Shown in pieces: positions 7,622 to 15,957 of a stretch of 64,000 bases of DNA. Where the stretch lies: contig NZ_JAUIYO010000003.1 in the NCBI RefSeq assembly GCF_044891285.1, positions 124,001-188,000 of the forward strand, given 5' to 3'. The notes under the pieces are model-generated. The model ran no database searches. It was given only the letters and a program-made list of their open reading frames with translations, and was not told where the DNA came from. The position numbers were made by a program, and so were the translations under genes. This stretch comes from Pseudobacillus lumedeiriae. GTDB lineage: Bacteria; Bacillota; Bacilli; Bacillales; Domibacillaceae. Position 1 is the stretch's first letter; every line of letters begins with the position of its first letter.

Positions 7622-8314
7622 GTGACAGCTGCTATATTGCTTGCAGAAGATGAATTAGCAATCAGCCAAGTATTAAAGGCTTATTTAACAAAAGGCGGCT
7701 TTCATGTCGTTCAAGCTTTTGACGGCCAGCAGGCGCTGGATTTATTTCATTCAGAGCTGCCTGACCTCGTACTGCTTGATGTTATGATGCCTAAGGCTGA
7801 TGGCTGGACCGTTTTAAAAGAAATTCGCCAGACGAGCTCGTGCCCAGTGATTATGCTGACGGCTCTTGGAGATGTGAACTATCGTCTGGAAGGATTGAAT
7901 AATGGCGCGGATGATTATATCACCAAACCTTTTAACGGGGAGGAAGTTGTGGCACGTGTCAAAGCTGTGCTGAGACGCTCAGGAAATGAGATGCCCTCCT
8001 CATTTATCAAACATTATGGCAGCCTAACGATCGACTCCTCCGCCCACCGCGTGTCTCTAAAAGGAGTCGATTTAACGTTACCCCCGCGTGATTTATCAGT
8101 GCTGCTATTCCTCGCTTCCCAGCCGAATCGGACGTTTACTCGTGAACAATTAATTGAACACGTATGGGGCCATGATTACGATGGCAGCGACCGCGCCGTA
8201 GATTTATCCATTAAGCGACTCCGAAAAGCATTGAAAAATTGGCCGGAGACCGAAGGAGAAATTAAAACATTACGGGGATTGGGGTATCAATTTTGTGTCT
8301 ATGAAAACAACTAG
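7622..8314 (+). CDS. OmpR/PhoB-family response regulator
   Basis: 230-aa DNA-binding response regulator. The receiver domain has acidic pocket Glu9/Asp10, phospho-acceptor Asp53 (LLDVMMP) and the switch lysine in ITKPF. A C-terminal winged helix follows (FTREQLIEHVWGHDYDGSDRAVDLSIKRLRKAL). The GTG start is preferred because GAGGTGAT lies just upstream; an in-frame TTG at 7589 has no such site and falls at the repeat edge. The 3' end overlaps the histidine kinase by 20 bp. The stimulus is unknown, and the repeat block occupies the region where a promoter would be expected. Confidence 0.93.
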   Translation: MTAAILLAEDELAISQVLKAYLTKGGFHVVQAFDGQQALDLFHSELPDLVLLDVMMPKADGWTVLKEIRQTSSCPVIMLTALGDVNYRLEGLNNGADDYITKPFNGEEVVARVKAVLRRSGNEMPSSFIKHYGSLTIDSSAHRVSLKGVDLTLPPRDLSVLLFLASQPNRTFTREQLIEHVWGHDYDGSDRAVDLSIKRLRKALKNWPETEGEIKTLRGLGYQFCVYENN

Positions 8315-9728
8315 AAGAGTCTCTTTACTGCACTACTGGACAACCCGTTATGTCGCTGCTCTCTGTCTTGGTCTTTTCATTGCCACCATTTTAACAGTCC
8401 TTTGGCTGCAGCATACGATGCTTAAAAATCGTCTAGAAGTATCGGAGTTCATTGCAGAAGAATTGGCGGATCGAATTGCCGGCAGTCAGGAAGAGAAAAG
8501 CATTTCTCCGACAATCGATAAAGAAGTGTTAAAAAGCCGCGAACTTTTTTTACAATCTAAACACCCCCCGGCCATGTATATTACGGACGCTAAAGGGCTC
8601 GTTCTTTCTGCTAATCAGCCGAACGATGTTGTTGAAGCCGATGCCTTCGCCGCTTCTGTTTTACAGAAAAAGGGGGATGTTTTAAAACTTTCACCTAAAG
8701 ATGCGAATGGTTCACGCGTGTGGATGATCAAAAAGCCCATTAAAGTCGATGACATTATTTTCGGCTGGGTCGTGATGCTGCAGCCAGAAAACGAGCTTGA
8801 AAATGTTACAGAGGAATATCGATTGTTGACGGGTTTGATCGTCAGTCTCGGACTCTTCGGCTGGGCAGCCATTTATATTCTGTCACGCCGGCTTGCCACC
8901 CCGATCAGTCAAGTAGCCATAGCGGCAAAGCAAATTCAAGAAGGCAATTATCATGTACGCTTGCCGGAGCATATTAAAGAACAGGAGGTATACGATCTCG
9001 TCTATTCATTTAAAGAAATGGCTCAAAAACTGCAGCAGCTTGAATCGCTGCGTGCTGAACTGCTCGCTGGTGTCACCCACGAATTAAAAACGCCGGTTAC
9101 CTCCATCAGCGGTCTTCTACAGGCGGTCAAAGATGAAGTCGTAACGGGAGAAGAAGCAAAAAACTTCATTGACATCTCTTTAAAAGAAACAGCTAAAATG
9201 CAAACGATGGTAAATGACCTGCTTGAATTCAACTCATTTTCAGCGAATGCTCTGCCTGTAGCTGTTGAAAAACATCCCGTCAATGAATTAATTTCCGAAA
9301 TCGTCCATCAGTGGCAGTTAGGGCAGGAAACGGAGGACATCACTATTTCCCTTTCTCTATTAGAGAGAAACCGATGCTTTTTGACCGATGCTGTCCGCCT
9401 GCAGCAAATCATTGTGAATCTGCTGAACAACGCCCGTCATGCAATCGATTCAGCTGGGAAAATTGATGTGATCCTGTCGGAACAAGATAGCGGCATGCTC
9501 TCGATTGAAGTAAAAGATAACGGCATCGGGATTCCACCGGCCGAACAGACTCTTATTTTTGAACGTTTTTATCGTGGAGAACAGAAAAAATATAAAGTGA
9601 GGGGACTTGGTCTCGGTCTTCCCTACAGTAAATTGCTGGCCCATGCATTAAAAGGGGAACTTATTTTAAAAGAAAGTACCTCCCTAGGTACAGTCTTTCA
9701 GATCGCCCTGCCATTCTCAAAGGAATAA
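8295..9728 (+). CDS. sensor histidine kinase
   Basis: 477-aa membrane kinase paired with the upstream regulator. TM1 is about residues 17-38, followed by an extracytoplasmic sensor of about 130 residues and TM2 about 177-197, then HAMP (198-250). The DHp domain carries phospho-accepting His262 in GVTHELKTP. The HATPase_c domain shows the N box (NLLNNARHAI), DNGIGI and GLGLGLPYSK. It starts at GTG 8295 or ATG 8301, overlapping the regulator gene. A terminator follows the stop. Confidence 0.93.
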   Translation: MSMKTTRRVSLLHYWTTRYVAALCLGLFIATILTVLWLQHTMLKNRLEVSEFIAEELADRIAGSQEEKSISPTIDKEVLKSRELFLQSKHPPAMYITDAKGLVLSANQPNDVVEADAFAASVLQKKGDVLKLSPKDANGSRVWMIKKPIKVDDIIFGWVVMLQPENELENVTEEYRLLTGLIVSLGLFGWAAIYILSRRLATPISQVAIAAKQIQEGNYHVRLPEHIKEQEVYDLVYSFKEMAQKLQQLESLRAELLAGVTHELKTPVTSISGLLQAVKDEVVTGEEAKNFIDISLKETAKMQTMVNDLLEFNSFSANALPVAVEKHPVNELISEIVHQWQLGQETEDITISLSLLERNRCFLTDAVRLQQIIVNLLNNARHAIDSAGKIDVILSEQDSGMLSIEVKDNGIGIPPAEQTLIFERFYRGEQKKYKVRGLGLGLPYSKLLAHALKGELILKESTSLGTVFQIALPFSKE

Positions 9729-9734
9729 ATGAAT

Positions 9735-9776
9735 AAAAAGGCCTCCATGGACATTCATTGTTCAGGAGGCCTTTTT
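9735..9776 (+). terminator. terminator of the two-component operon
   Basis: AAAAGGCCTCC and GGAGGCCTTTTT arms, with a T-run. Confidence 0.85.
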
Positions 9777-9832
9777 ATGTTATTAACGTCAAATATTACC
9801 CATGTGTCAGCAATTCTTTCCAAAAACGTTTT

Positions 9833-9988
9833 TTACATTCCCGGTTCAAACGTCTTACAGTCCGTCTCTTGTGTGTTAGAAGCTTCTTTTCCTTTGTGAC
9901 TCACTACATAAATACTTTCAGCCGAACATTTATTGCCTTGTGCCCAATACGTGCAGTTGTTTACTTCACATAATACGTCTTTCGCCAA
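9833..9988 (-). CDS. DUF1540 miniprotein, copy 1 (51 aa)
   Basis: Small cysteine-rich protein of the DUF1540 type: LCEVNNCTYWAQGNKCSA in the first half and ETDCKTF near the end, giving four conserved cysteines that probably bind one metal. TTG start behind AAGGAGGTG (another in-frame TTG lies two codons upstream). It is a paralogue of the next gene; both carry the core CEVNNC-x-YW-x-x-GN-x-CSA. Such genes are common in endospore formers and their function is unknown. Confidence 0.82.
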   Translation of the reverse strand: MAKDVLCEVNNCTYWAQGNKCSAESIYVVSHKGKEASNTQETDCKTFEPGM

Positions 9989-10019
9989 GTTCAACACCTC
10001 CTTCTTCCCCTATGTTTGA

Positions 10020-10042
10020 CAAAAAAAATGGGTCTGATACCC
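10020..10042 (-). terminator. short hairpin with T-tract upstream of DUF1540 copy 1
   Basis: ACGGGT-atca-GACCCAT followed by eight T on the minus strand. It separates the two DUF1540 genes in addition to the stronger terminator at 10093. Confidence 0.5.
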
Positions 10043-10092
10043 GTTTTATTTTGGATGAGATGGCTATAGATATTTATCCTAATAAAAAAGCA

Positions 10093-10134
10093 GGGCTGTT
10101 CCCAGCCAGTTCTCCCTGGTTTCTGGAACAGCCC
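10093..10134 (-). terminator. terminator of DUF1540 copy 2
   Basis: GGGCTGTTCC against GGAACAGCCC with T-run downstream on the minus strand. Confidence 0.8.
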
Positions 10135-10155
10135 TTCCTCTGCATCTATCCCTTT

Positions 10156-10323
10156 CTATCCTTCCATTTTAAACGTTTGGCAGTCAGTTTCTTCTACATT
10201 TAACGCTTTCTTTCCTTTATGGCTTACAACAAGGATTTCATCGGCTGAGCATCTGTTTCCTTTTTCCCAATAGACACAATTGTTCACTTCGCATAACACA
10301 CCGTTTAATACATCTTTTTCCAT
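10156..10323 (-). CDS. DUF1540 miniprotein, copy 2 (55 aa)
   Basis: Paralogue of the neighbouring 51-aa protein, with the same four cysteines (LCEVNNC, NRCSA, ETDCQTF) and a conserved VVSHKGKKA segment between the pairs. Start at the third in-frame ATG, placed correctly behind AAGGAGATG. The N-terminus is a few residues longer than in copy 1. Tandem duplication is clear, and each copy has its own terminator and ribosome site. Confidence 0.85.
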   Translation of the reverse strand: MEKDVLNGVLCEVNNCVYWEKGNRCSADEILVVSHKGKKALNVEETDCQTFKMEG

Positions 10324-10350
10324 CACTCGCATCTCCTTCATAAAATATTT

Positions 10351-10613
10351 TTAATTTGGATCGTGCGGCGGCGTAGCGTGAATATATGAGGGAGCCGGTT
10401 CAAGGCAGGGTTTCTCCCTATAAATCACTGTCATTTCTTCATACTCAAACGGCTGTCCATCTGGTGCCTTTCCTTTTGCCCAGCTGCCTATTGTATGGCG
10501 ACAGAGATTTCTCCAAATTGTCCGCCTAGAATCTCTTGAAGGTGCTTCGCATACACTGGATCTGACTTGTCTGGTTTTGCGTGAAATTGAAGTTCTTTTT
10601 TGCGGAAAAACAT
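10351..10613 (-). pseudogene. manganese catalase deletion remnant
   Basis: The minus strand starts ATG-TTTTTCCGC and reads MFFRKKELQFHAKPDK, then ...YAKHLQEILGGQFGEIS: the N-terminus of non-heme manganese catalase (YjqC/YdbD type). It runs about 39 codons to a TAG. In another frame the sequence continues GSWAKGKAPDGQPFEYEEMT...HATPPHDPN, the characteristic C-terminus of the same family. About 190 central residues, including most dimanganese ligands, are missing; the junction lies near 10487-10495. An internal deletion has joined the two ends out of frame, and no functional catalase can be made. Confidence 0.85.
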
Positions 10614-10724
10614 GTCATGCCACCTTTACTATTTGTAGTTGAACTACTTTCCTCAGTCGCCCATTCAGCTGGTACTTTGAAAAGGTATTATGTTATTCCA
10701 CGTTTGTTTTTTTTTAAACAAATA

Positions 10725-10823
10725 GGCTACGTTAATAATTATTGTTGATTGGAGCGGAAGATGTGGGACTCCTATTGAAAAAGCTTGTCTAAGAGAAAAC
10801 CCACAGGCACATTTAACAAAGCC
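10725..10823. repeat. family B dispersed element, copy 1
   Basis: Starts GGCTACGTTAATAATTATTG, contains TTGATTGGAGCGGAAG and ends TTTAACAAAGCC, the shared ends of this family. With 10614-10724, which shows no gene, it fills the gap between the catalase scar and the yclQ terminator. Confidence 0.8.
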
Positions 10824-10843
10824 AATTTTTTAACAACTAAAAA

Positions 10844-10880
10844 ATAACCTCCAATGGAAGCAGGGGTCCATTGGAGGTTA
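10844..10880 (-). terminator. terminator of the siderophore import operon
   Basis: Perfect 14-bp arms TAACCTCCAATGGA / TCCATTGGAGGTTA followed by TTTTTT on the minus strand. Confidence 0.92.
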
Positions 10881-10888
10881 CAGTTGAA

Positions 10889-11848
10889 TTATTTTAATCC
10901 TTCTTGTATTTCTTTTACCATTTCAGAAACGGATTGTAATCCTCCGCCTGATAGGTACCAGTAGCCGGGATCAAGGTACACAATGTTGTCGTTTTTATAA
11001 GCTTTTGTATTTTTTACTAAATCGTTTTCAATGACTTGCTGTGCAGACGAGCCGCCGCCTTCTGATACGACAGCACCGCGGTCAACGACAAATAAGTAAT
11101 CTGGATCTTTCTCAACGATGTATTCAAAAGAAATGCTTTGTCCGTGCTGAGATACCTCAATATCTTTATCGGCCGGTGTAACACCAAATACGTCATGGAT
11201 TAAACCAAAGCGGGAACCTGGTCCGTATGCACTTACTTTGCCGTCATTCGCTAATACGACTAACGCTGTTTTCTTTTCTTTAGACGCTTGTTCGTTTAGT
11301 TTGCTGATTTCTTCTTCCACTTTCGATACTTCTGCTTTTACTTCCTCTTCCTTCCCAAAAATTTCACCTAATGTTGTTACATTCTTTTTAAATGAGTTCA
11401 TATAGTCGGCCGGGTTCACACCTAAGTAAACTGTCGGAGCAATTTCAGCGAACTGATCGTACAATTCAGCTTGTCGTCCGGAAATAATGATTACATCTGG
11501 TCCTAGTTCATTTACTTTTTCAAAATCAGGCTCTTTTAAGCTTCCTACGTTTTCATATTTCTCGTCTTCATATTTAGACAAATACTTCGGGATATTTTGT
11601 TTCGGCAGTCCCATTACTTCCACACCGAGCTGATCCAATGTGTCCAGCGTACCAAAGTCAAATACGATAACCTTTTCCGGATTTTTCTTCACTTTCGTTT
11701 CATCAAGTTCGTGCTTGATTGTGATTTCTTCTGATTCTTTTTTAGGTTCACTGCTTATCGTTTCTGCTTTTTCATCATTTGAACCGCAAGCGGCCGCTAT
11801 GATGACGAATAAGGCCATAACCATTAATAAAGATAACTTTTTCCACAT
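10889..11848 (-). CDS. yclQ: siderophore-binding lipoprotein (petrobactin type)
   Basis: 319-aa substrate-binding lipoprotein of an iron-siderophore ABC importer, anchored outside the membrane. The signal peptide ends in lipobox AAAC, giving lipidated Cys21. The periplasmic-binding-like type III fold shows KVIVFDFGTLDTLDQLG, PDVIIISGRQAELYDQF and PDYLFVVDRG. The start was moved to the ATG behind GAGGTGG. Gene order permease-permease-ATPase-binding protein matches B. subtilis yclNOPQ, which imports petrobactin; that ligand is inferred from order and sequence type. Confidence 0.9.
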   Translation of the reverse strand: MWKKLSLLMVMALFVIIAAACGSNDEKAETISSEPKKESEEITIKHELDETKVKKNPEKVIVFDFGTLDTLDQLGVEVMGLPKQNIPKYLSKYEDEKYENVGSLKEPDFEKVNELGPDVIIISGRQAELYDQFAEIAPTVYLGVNPADYMNSFKKNVTTLGEIFGKEEEVKAEVSKVEEEISKLNEQASKEKKTALVVLANDGKVSAYGPGSRFGLIHDVFGVTPADKDIEVSQHGQSISFEYIVEKDPDYLFVVDRGAVVSEGGGSSAQQVIENDLVKNTKAYKNDNIVYLDPGYWYLSGGGLQSVSEMVKEIQEGLK

Positions 11849-11869
11849 ACCCTTTTCCACCTCTATCTT

Positions 11870-12628
11870 TTACTTAAAATACACACAAATTTTTTCATTA
11901 TTGACTATTTCGATTTTCATATCAATTTCGTAAATGTCTTTTAATACATTACGGTCCATCATCTCATCAACAGTCCCTTCTTTTGCTACTTTGCCATCTT
12001 TTAAAGCGACAATATAATCGGAATAACAAGAAGCAAAGTTAATATCATGAATGACGATGACGACTGTTTTTCCAAGCTCATTTGTCAGCCTTCTTAATAC
12101 TTTCATGATTTGTACAGAATGCTTCATATCAAGATTATTAAGCGGCTCATCAAGCAGCACGTATTCCGTGTCCTGTGCAATAACCATCGCGATAAACGCC
12201 CGTTGGCGCTGACCGCCGCTCAACTGGTCGATATATTTATCCTGTATATCCTCAAGCTCCATATAACGGATCGCTTCATCAACATACTTCCAATCTTCTC
12301 TCGTCAGCTTGCCCTGTGAGTAAGGAAAGCGGCCAAATGAAACGAGTTCCCGAATCGTCAAACGCAGGTTTAAATGGTTCGTTTGCTTCAATATGGCTAC
12401 TTTTTTCGCCAGCTCCTTGCTTTTTGCTTCATGCACATCTTCTCCGTCAATGAAAATCTCCCCGTCATCTCTCGTGATCAAACGGCTGATCATCGACAGT
12501 AGTGTACTTTTCCCTGCTCCGTTCGGTCCGATAAAAGAAGTGATTTTCCCTTTTGGAATTGAGACAGAGACATGGTCAATGACCGCTTTGTTTCCATATC
12601 GTTTCGATACCTCTTTAACTTCTACCAT
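11870..12628 (-). CDS. yclP: siderophore ABC transporter ATPase
   Basis: 252-aa cytoplasmic ATPase energising the importer. Walker A GPNGAGKST (about 35-43), signature LSGGQRQRAFIA (about 135-146), Walker B YVLLDEPLNNLD and the switch His in VIVIHDINFA. The short helical domain is typical of FecCD-family importers. It overlaps the second permease by 7 bp and lies 21 bp from the binding-protein start, so translation is probably coupled. Confidence 0.93.
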   Translation of the reverse strand: MVEVKEVSKRYGNKAVIDHVSVSIPKGKITSFIGPNGAGKSTLLSMISRLITRDDGEIFIDGEDVHEAKSKELAKKVAILKQTNHLNLRLTIRELVSFGRFPYSQGKLTREDWKYVDEAIRYMELEDIQDKYIDQLSGGQRQRAFIAMVIAQDTEYVLLDEPLNNLDMKHSVQIMKVLRRLTNELGKTVVIVIHDINFASCYSDYIVALKDGKVAKEGTVDEMMDRNVLKDIYEIDMKIEIVNNEKICVYFK

Positions 12629-13572
12629 TTTTTATTCTCCTTTAGCAGTAAATAAATAAAGTACACACCGCCGACAAAGTTAATGATGACACTTAATGTC
12701 GTACTGAATGTAAAGACCCGTTCCACGATCAACTGGCCGCCGATAAGAGCGATAATGCTGACTAAAATCGAGCCTGCCAGCAAATACGAATGCCTGAATG
12801 TGCGGAACATCTCATAAGTGACATTGACAACAAGCAGACCGAGAAATGTAATCGGGCCGACAAGCGCAGTCGCAACAGAGATCAATATTGCCACAACAAT
12901 TAACAGCCGCTTTACCGTGTAGTCATAATCGACACCTAAATTAACGGCGTGTTCTTTTCCGAGCGACAGCACATCAAGATATTTCATAAAACGAATAAAA
13001 TAAAGTGAAACAAGCACGAGAATGATCAAAGCGAGTATCAACACATCTGTCTGCACATTATTAAAGCTGGCAAACATCCTATCCTGAATAATCTGGAATT
13101 CATTTGGATCAATCAATACTTGCATAAAAGAAGTAAAGCTTTGAAAGAATGTACCGAATATTAATCCGACCAGAAGAAGAAAATAAATATTTTCCCCTTC
13201 ACGTTTAAAGAGGATTTTATAAAGTATTCCTGCAAACAGAATCATCAGTACAACCGAAAGAACAAAGTTCACTTGTTTGTTCATCCACGTTAAATTAGTG
13301 GAACCAAATACAAAAATTAAAATGGTCTGAATGAGCATATAAAGCGAATCCAGTCCTAAAATACTTGGGGTTAAAATGCGGTTGTTTGTAATCGTTTGGA
13401 AAATCAATGTCGAGAAAGCAATGGCTGCTCCAGTCAGAACGATAGCAAAAATTTTCATCGCTCGTTTTGGCAAAGCATAACCCCAGTTGTTTCCAAGTCC
13501 AATGAACATAAAAGCAGCGATCAACATAACAGCAGCAGCTGAAAGGATTAGTAACTTCTTTTTATCACTCAT
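12622..13572 (-). CDS. yclO: siderophore ABC permease, second subunit
   Basis: 316-aa FecCD/BtuC-family membrane subunit with about nine hydrophobic helices. Conserved features are ITNNRILTPSILGLDSLYMLIQT near residue 60-85, LGVDYDYTVKRLLIV and GPITFLGLLVVNVTYEMFR (the ATPase-coupling region). It overlaps yclN by 8 bp and yclP by 7 bp. Confidence 0.92.
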   Translation of the reverse strand: MSDKKKLLILSAAAVMLIAAFMFIGLGNNWGYALPKRAMKIFAIVLTGAAIAFSTLIFQTITNNRILTPSILGLDSLYMLIQTILIFVFGSTNLTWMNKQVNFVLSVVLMILFAGILYKILFKREGENIYFLLLVGLIFGTFFQSFTSFMQVLIDPNEFQIIQDRMFASFNNVQTDVLILALIILVLVSLYFIRFMKYLDVLSLGKEHAVNLGVDYDYTVKRLLIVVAILISVATALVGPITFLGLLVVNVTYEMFRTFRHSYLLAGSILVSIIALIGGQLIVERVFTFSTTLSVIINFVGGVYFIYLLLKENKKW

Positions 13573-14515
13573 ACGCCCTTCTCCTCATCAGCAAATATAG
13601 AAAGATGCCGCTTCCGATGACACCGACTGTAAGCCCAATCGGGATTTCGTACGGGTAGATAAGCACCCGGCCGATGATGTCGCAAAACAGAACAAAAACA
13701 GCTCCGAGCAGTGCCGTATGCGACAAGCTTTTCTTTAAATGATCTCCCTGGTAAATCGACACAATGTTCGGAACGATCAATCCTAAAAACGGAATCATGC
13801 CGACAGTTAACACGACGAGTGTCGCGGAAAGCGCAACGATGACTAGACCAATATTGACGACTTGCTTATAATTCAAGCCGAGATTCAAAGCGAAATCCTC
13901 TCCCATACCAGCCAATGTAAAGCGTTCCGCATATATGTATGCGATCACTAAAAGCGGAAGACTCATGTATAAAAGCTCGTACCGCCCAGAAATGATCATT
14001 GAAAAGTCTCCTTGCAGCCAGGCAGCCATATTCTGAATCAAATCATACTTATAGGCGAAAAAAGTTGAAATGGATGTCAAAATATTTCCGAACATCAATC
14101 CGACGAGTGGAATGAAAATGGTATCTTTGAATTTGATTTTGTCGAGAATTTTCATAAACACGAACGTGCCGGCTAGTGCAAAAATGAACGCAACGATCAT
14201 TTTCTCAATCGGACTGGCAGCTGTGAATAAAATGAGAGATACTAAAATTCCAAGTCTCGCAGAATCTAATGTTCCTGCTGTTGTCGGTGAAACGAATTTG
14301 TTTCTGCTTAGCTGCTGCATAATTAAGCCGCTGACACTCAAGCTGACTCCGGCGATAATAATACTGACAAGGCGCGGAATCCGGCTTTTCCAGACAATTT
14401 GCGTCTGTTCATCTGTCAAATTCAACAGATCCAGCGGGGAAATATGCGTCACCCCAATAAATATAGAGAGAATAGACAAGATGATTAACGTAATCACTAA
14501 ATATCTTTTTTTCAT
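13565..14515 (-). CDS. yclN: siderophore ABC permease, first subunit
   Basis: 316-aa FecCD-family membrane subunit, first gene of the operon. IWKSRIPRLVSIIIAGVSLSVSGLIMQQ is the family N-terminal signature, and GMIPFLGLIVPNIVSIYQGDHLKK is the coupling segment near residue 245. The ribosome site is AAGGAAT. Fur-box and MarR-palindrome sequences lie upstream (see separate entries), so iron limitation is expected to induce the operon. Confidence 0.92.
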   Translation of the reverse strand: MKKRYLVITLIILSILSIFIGVTHISPLDLLNLTDEQTQIVWKSRIPRLVSIIIAGVSLSVSGLIMQQLSRNKFVSPTTAGTLDSARLGILVSLILFTAASPIEKMIVAFIFALAGTFVFMKILDKIKFKDTIFIPLVGLMFGNILTSISTFFAYKYDLIQNMAAWLQGDFSMIISGRYELLYMSLPLLVIAYIYAERFTLAGMGEDFALNLGLNYKQVVNIGLVIVALSATLVVLTVGMIPFLGLIVPNIVSIYQGDHLKKSLSHTALLGAVFVLFCDIIGRVLIYPYEIPIGLTVGVIGSGIFLYLLMRRRAYE

Positions 14516-14574
14516 AACACTATTCCTTACTTTACTGCCGCAACAGAAGTTTTTACGTTGTCAAAGAGGGAAAA

Positions 14575-14589
14575 TGAAACTCATTCTCA
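14575..14589 (-). promoter_or_regulatory. Fur box upstream of yclN
   Basis: TGAAACTCATTCTCA (plus strand) matches the 7-1-7 Fur consensus TGATAATNATTATCA at 11 of 14 positions. It lies 60 bp before the yclN start codon. Confidence 0.65.
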
Positions 14590-14621
14590 ATAAAGGATAA
14601 AAAAATAATCTTCCCTAACCG

Positions 14622-14647
14622 GATATACTTGTTTAAACAAGTATATC
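14622..14647. promoter_or_regulatory. 26-bp perfect palindrome, probable MarR operator
   Basis: The half-site GATATACTTGTTT is followed by its exact reverse complement. It sits between the end of the MarR gene and the Fur box of yclN. A diverged version (TATACTTGTTTATGCAAG) occurs at about 15169-15186, just upstream of the MarR start. Size, symmetry and position fit the dimeric MarR protein encoded between the two sites. Confidence 0.72.
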
Positions 14648-14684
14648 ACTCAAGAAAAATGATCCACATTTTTTCATTTTAAAA

Positions 14685-15122
14685 TTATTTTAAATTGGCT
14701 CGTATCTTGTCCAGCACCTTTAAACAAATCGCCAGCTCTTTTTCATCTACTTCGTAACCAGCTTCTTGAATGGTCTGAAGCGCTAAGGTTATATACTCCT
14801 TTTCCATTCTTTTGCTATGACTGGTTAAATAAATTAAATTAATGCGTTTGTCTGTTGGATGTGACTTGCGATCAATCAAGCGACGCTTAATCATATTATC
14901 AATTAAACGTGAGACGCTTGGCTGATCTTTCTCATTTAGCAAAGCCAATTCATGCTGTGTTTGACCATCTTTTTCGTATAATCTGCTTAAAATTTGCCAT
15001 TGTTCATGAGTAAGTGAGAAACCCTGCTCTCTAAAATGACGATTAAGCGTATTTGTCATTAAACGTGAGGCCTGAAATAATTTATAGCCTAACGATTCAT
15101 CCAGAAGATACTTATCCTTCAT
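14685..15122 (-). CDS. MarR-family transcriptional regulator
   Basis: 145-aa winged-helix dimer. The HTH is at about 55-80 (TQHELALLNEKDQPSVSRLIDNMI) with wing DRKSHPTDKRINLIYLT. ATG start behind AAAGGAG; an upstream TTG is only part of the ribosome-site stretch. It lies immediately upstream of, and in the same direction as, yclNOPQ, with palindromes in both promoters, so it probably regulates itself and the importer. The ligand is unknown. Confidence 0.9.
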   Translation of the reverse strand: MKDKYLLDESLGYKLFQASRLMTNTLNRHFREQGFSLTHEQWQILSRLYEKDGQTQHELALLNEKDQPSVSRLIDNMIKRRLIDRKSHPTDKRINLIYLTSHSKRMEKEYITLALQTIQEAGYEVDEKELAICLKVLDKIRANLK

Positions 15123-15332
15123 CGAAGTTTGCTCCTTTGACAACTTATCGTCTCACATTTTACAAAAATATACTTGTTTATGCAAGAATTACTCGTAAAG
15201 TTAGAAGCTAATTTCAGAAAAAAACAGTCAATTTATGAACGCTTTTATCATCTCCCTACAGCTGTGACGACGATTGTTTATTTATCGTCTTTCCTATTTG
15301 TGGATGTGTTTACTTTCATTTACCAGTATATT

Positions 15333-15360
15333 TGATAATGCTTCTCATTGTCAATGAGAA
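15333..15360 (-). promoter_or_regulatory. overlapping Fur-type boxes upstream of marR
   Basis: TGATAATGCTTCTCA (15333-15347) matches the Fur 7-1-7 consensus with two mismatches and overlaps a second inverted repeat, TTCTCATT-gtc-AATGAGAA (15342-15360). The site is about 210 bp upstream of the MarR start, in a 265-bp stretch (15123-15387) with no recognisable gene. The long leader leaves open a Fur-controlled small RNA, but I see no convincing terminator for one. Confidence 0.6.
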
Positions 15361-15388
15361 ATATTTATTTTCTTTCAACTATACATCA

Positions 15389-15432
15389 GGGCTGTCCCAA
15401 AAACAAAATGTCAGACCCTTATGGGACAGCCC
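15389..15432 (-). terminator. terminator of the DUF3231 gene
   Basis: GGGCTGTCCC and GGGACAGCCC arms enclosing a loop with GGTCTGACA. The left half of this hairpin sequence recurs, interrupted, at 45181-45205. Confidence 0.85.
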
Positions 15433-15441
15433 CGATGGTAT

Positions 15442-15957
15442 TTATCCTATTGTTACCGCTTCACCGTGATGAAGTGGCGGTGGTATGAGCCAGCCGTTTT
15501 CTTTATTTAACTGCAAGAAACGTGCGCCGAGAGCTGCCTGCTGAGTATGGTACTGCATAAATAGGGCTGCAATATCTTCCCGGATACACTGTCCCATAAT
15601 TTGACTGTACACACTTAGTCCCGCAGCAATGTTGCCGGAAATCATCATGGAAATTTCAGGATCTTGAAAACGCGCTCCGGCAGGAATACTGTTGACATCG
15701 GCTTGTGGGCGTTCTAGAGGCCCAGGAGGAAGTCCAACACCATTTTCCTTTAATAGTTGTTCAAACTGCTTCGCTTCCGTTCTCGCCAAATTGATGGATT
15801 CTTCTATCAGCTTGCTCAGCTTCTCATCCCCTGCATGATTGAGAAGCGTCTGATAACCGCCAATCATAGAGTTAGCTGTAAGCAATGCTGTCCACACACT
15901 GAATACTTCTCCATAATGCATCGGTTCATCTTTTGGATTTCCGCTTAAAATTCCCAT
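15442..15957 (-). CDS. DUF3231 family protein
   Basis: 171-aa all-helical protein of the DUF3231 family, common in spore-forming Bacillaceae. It has two related four-helix halves with the typical phrases HYGEVFSVWTAL, GVGLPPGPLERP (about residue 74-85) and an AALFMQYHTQQAALG segment. The fold is ferritin-like in appearance, but metal-ligand pairs are not obvious and no activity is established. It ends in its own terminator, and the ribosome site is AGGGAGG. Confidence 0.85.
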   Translation of the reverse strand: MGILSGNPKDEPMHYGEVFSVWTALLTANSMIGGYQTLLNHAGDEKLSKLIEESINLARTEAKQFEQLLKENGVGLPPGPLERPQADVNSIPAGARFQDPEISMMISGNIAAGLSVYSQIMGQCIREDIAALFMQYHTQQAALGARFLQLNKENGWLIPPPLHHGEAVTIG

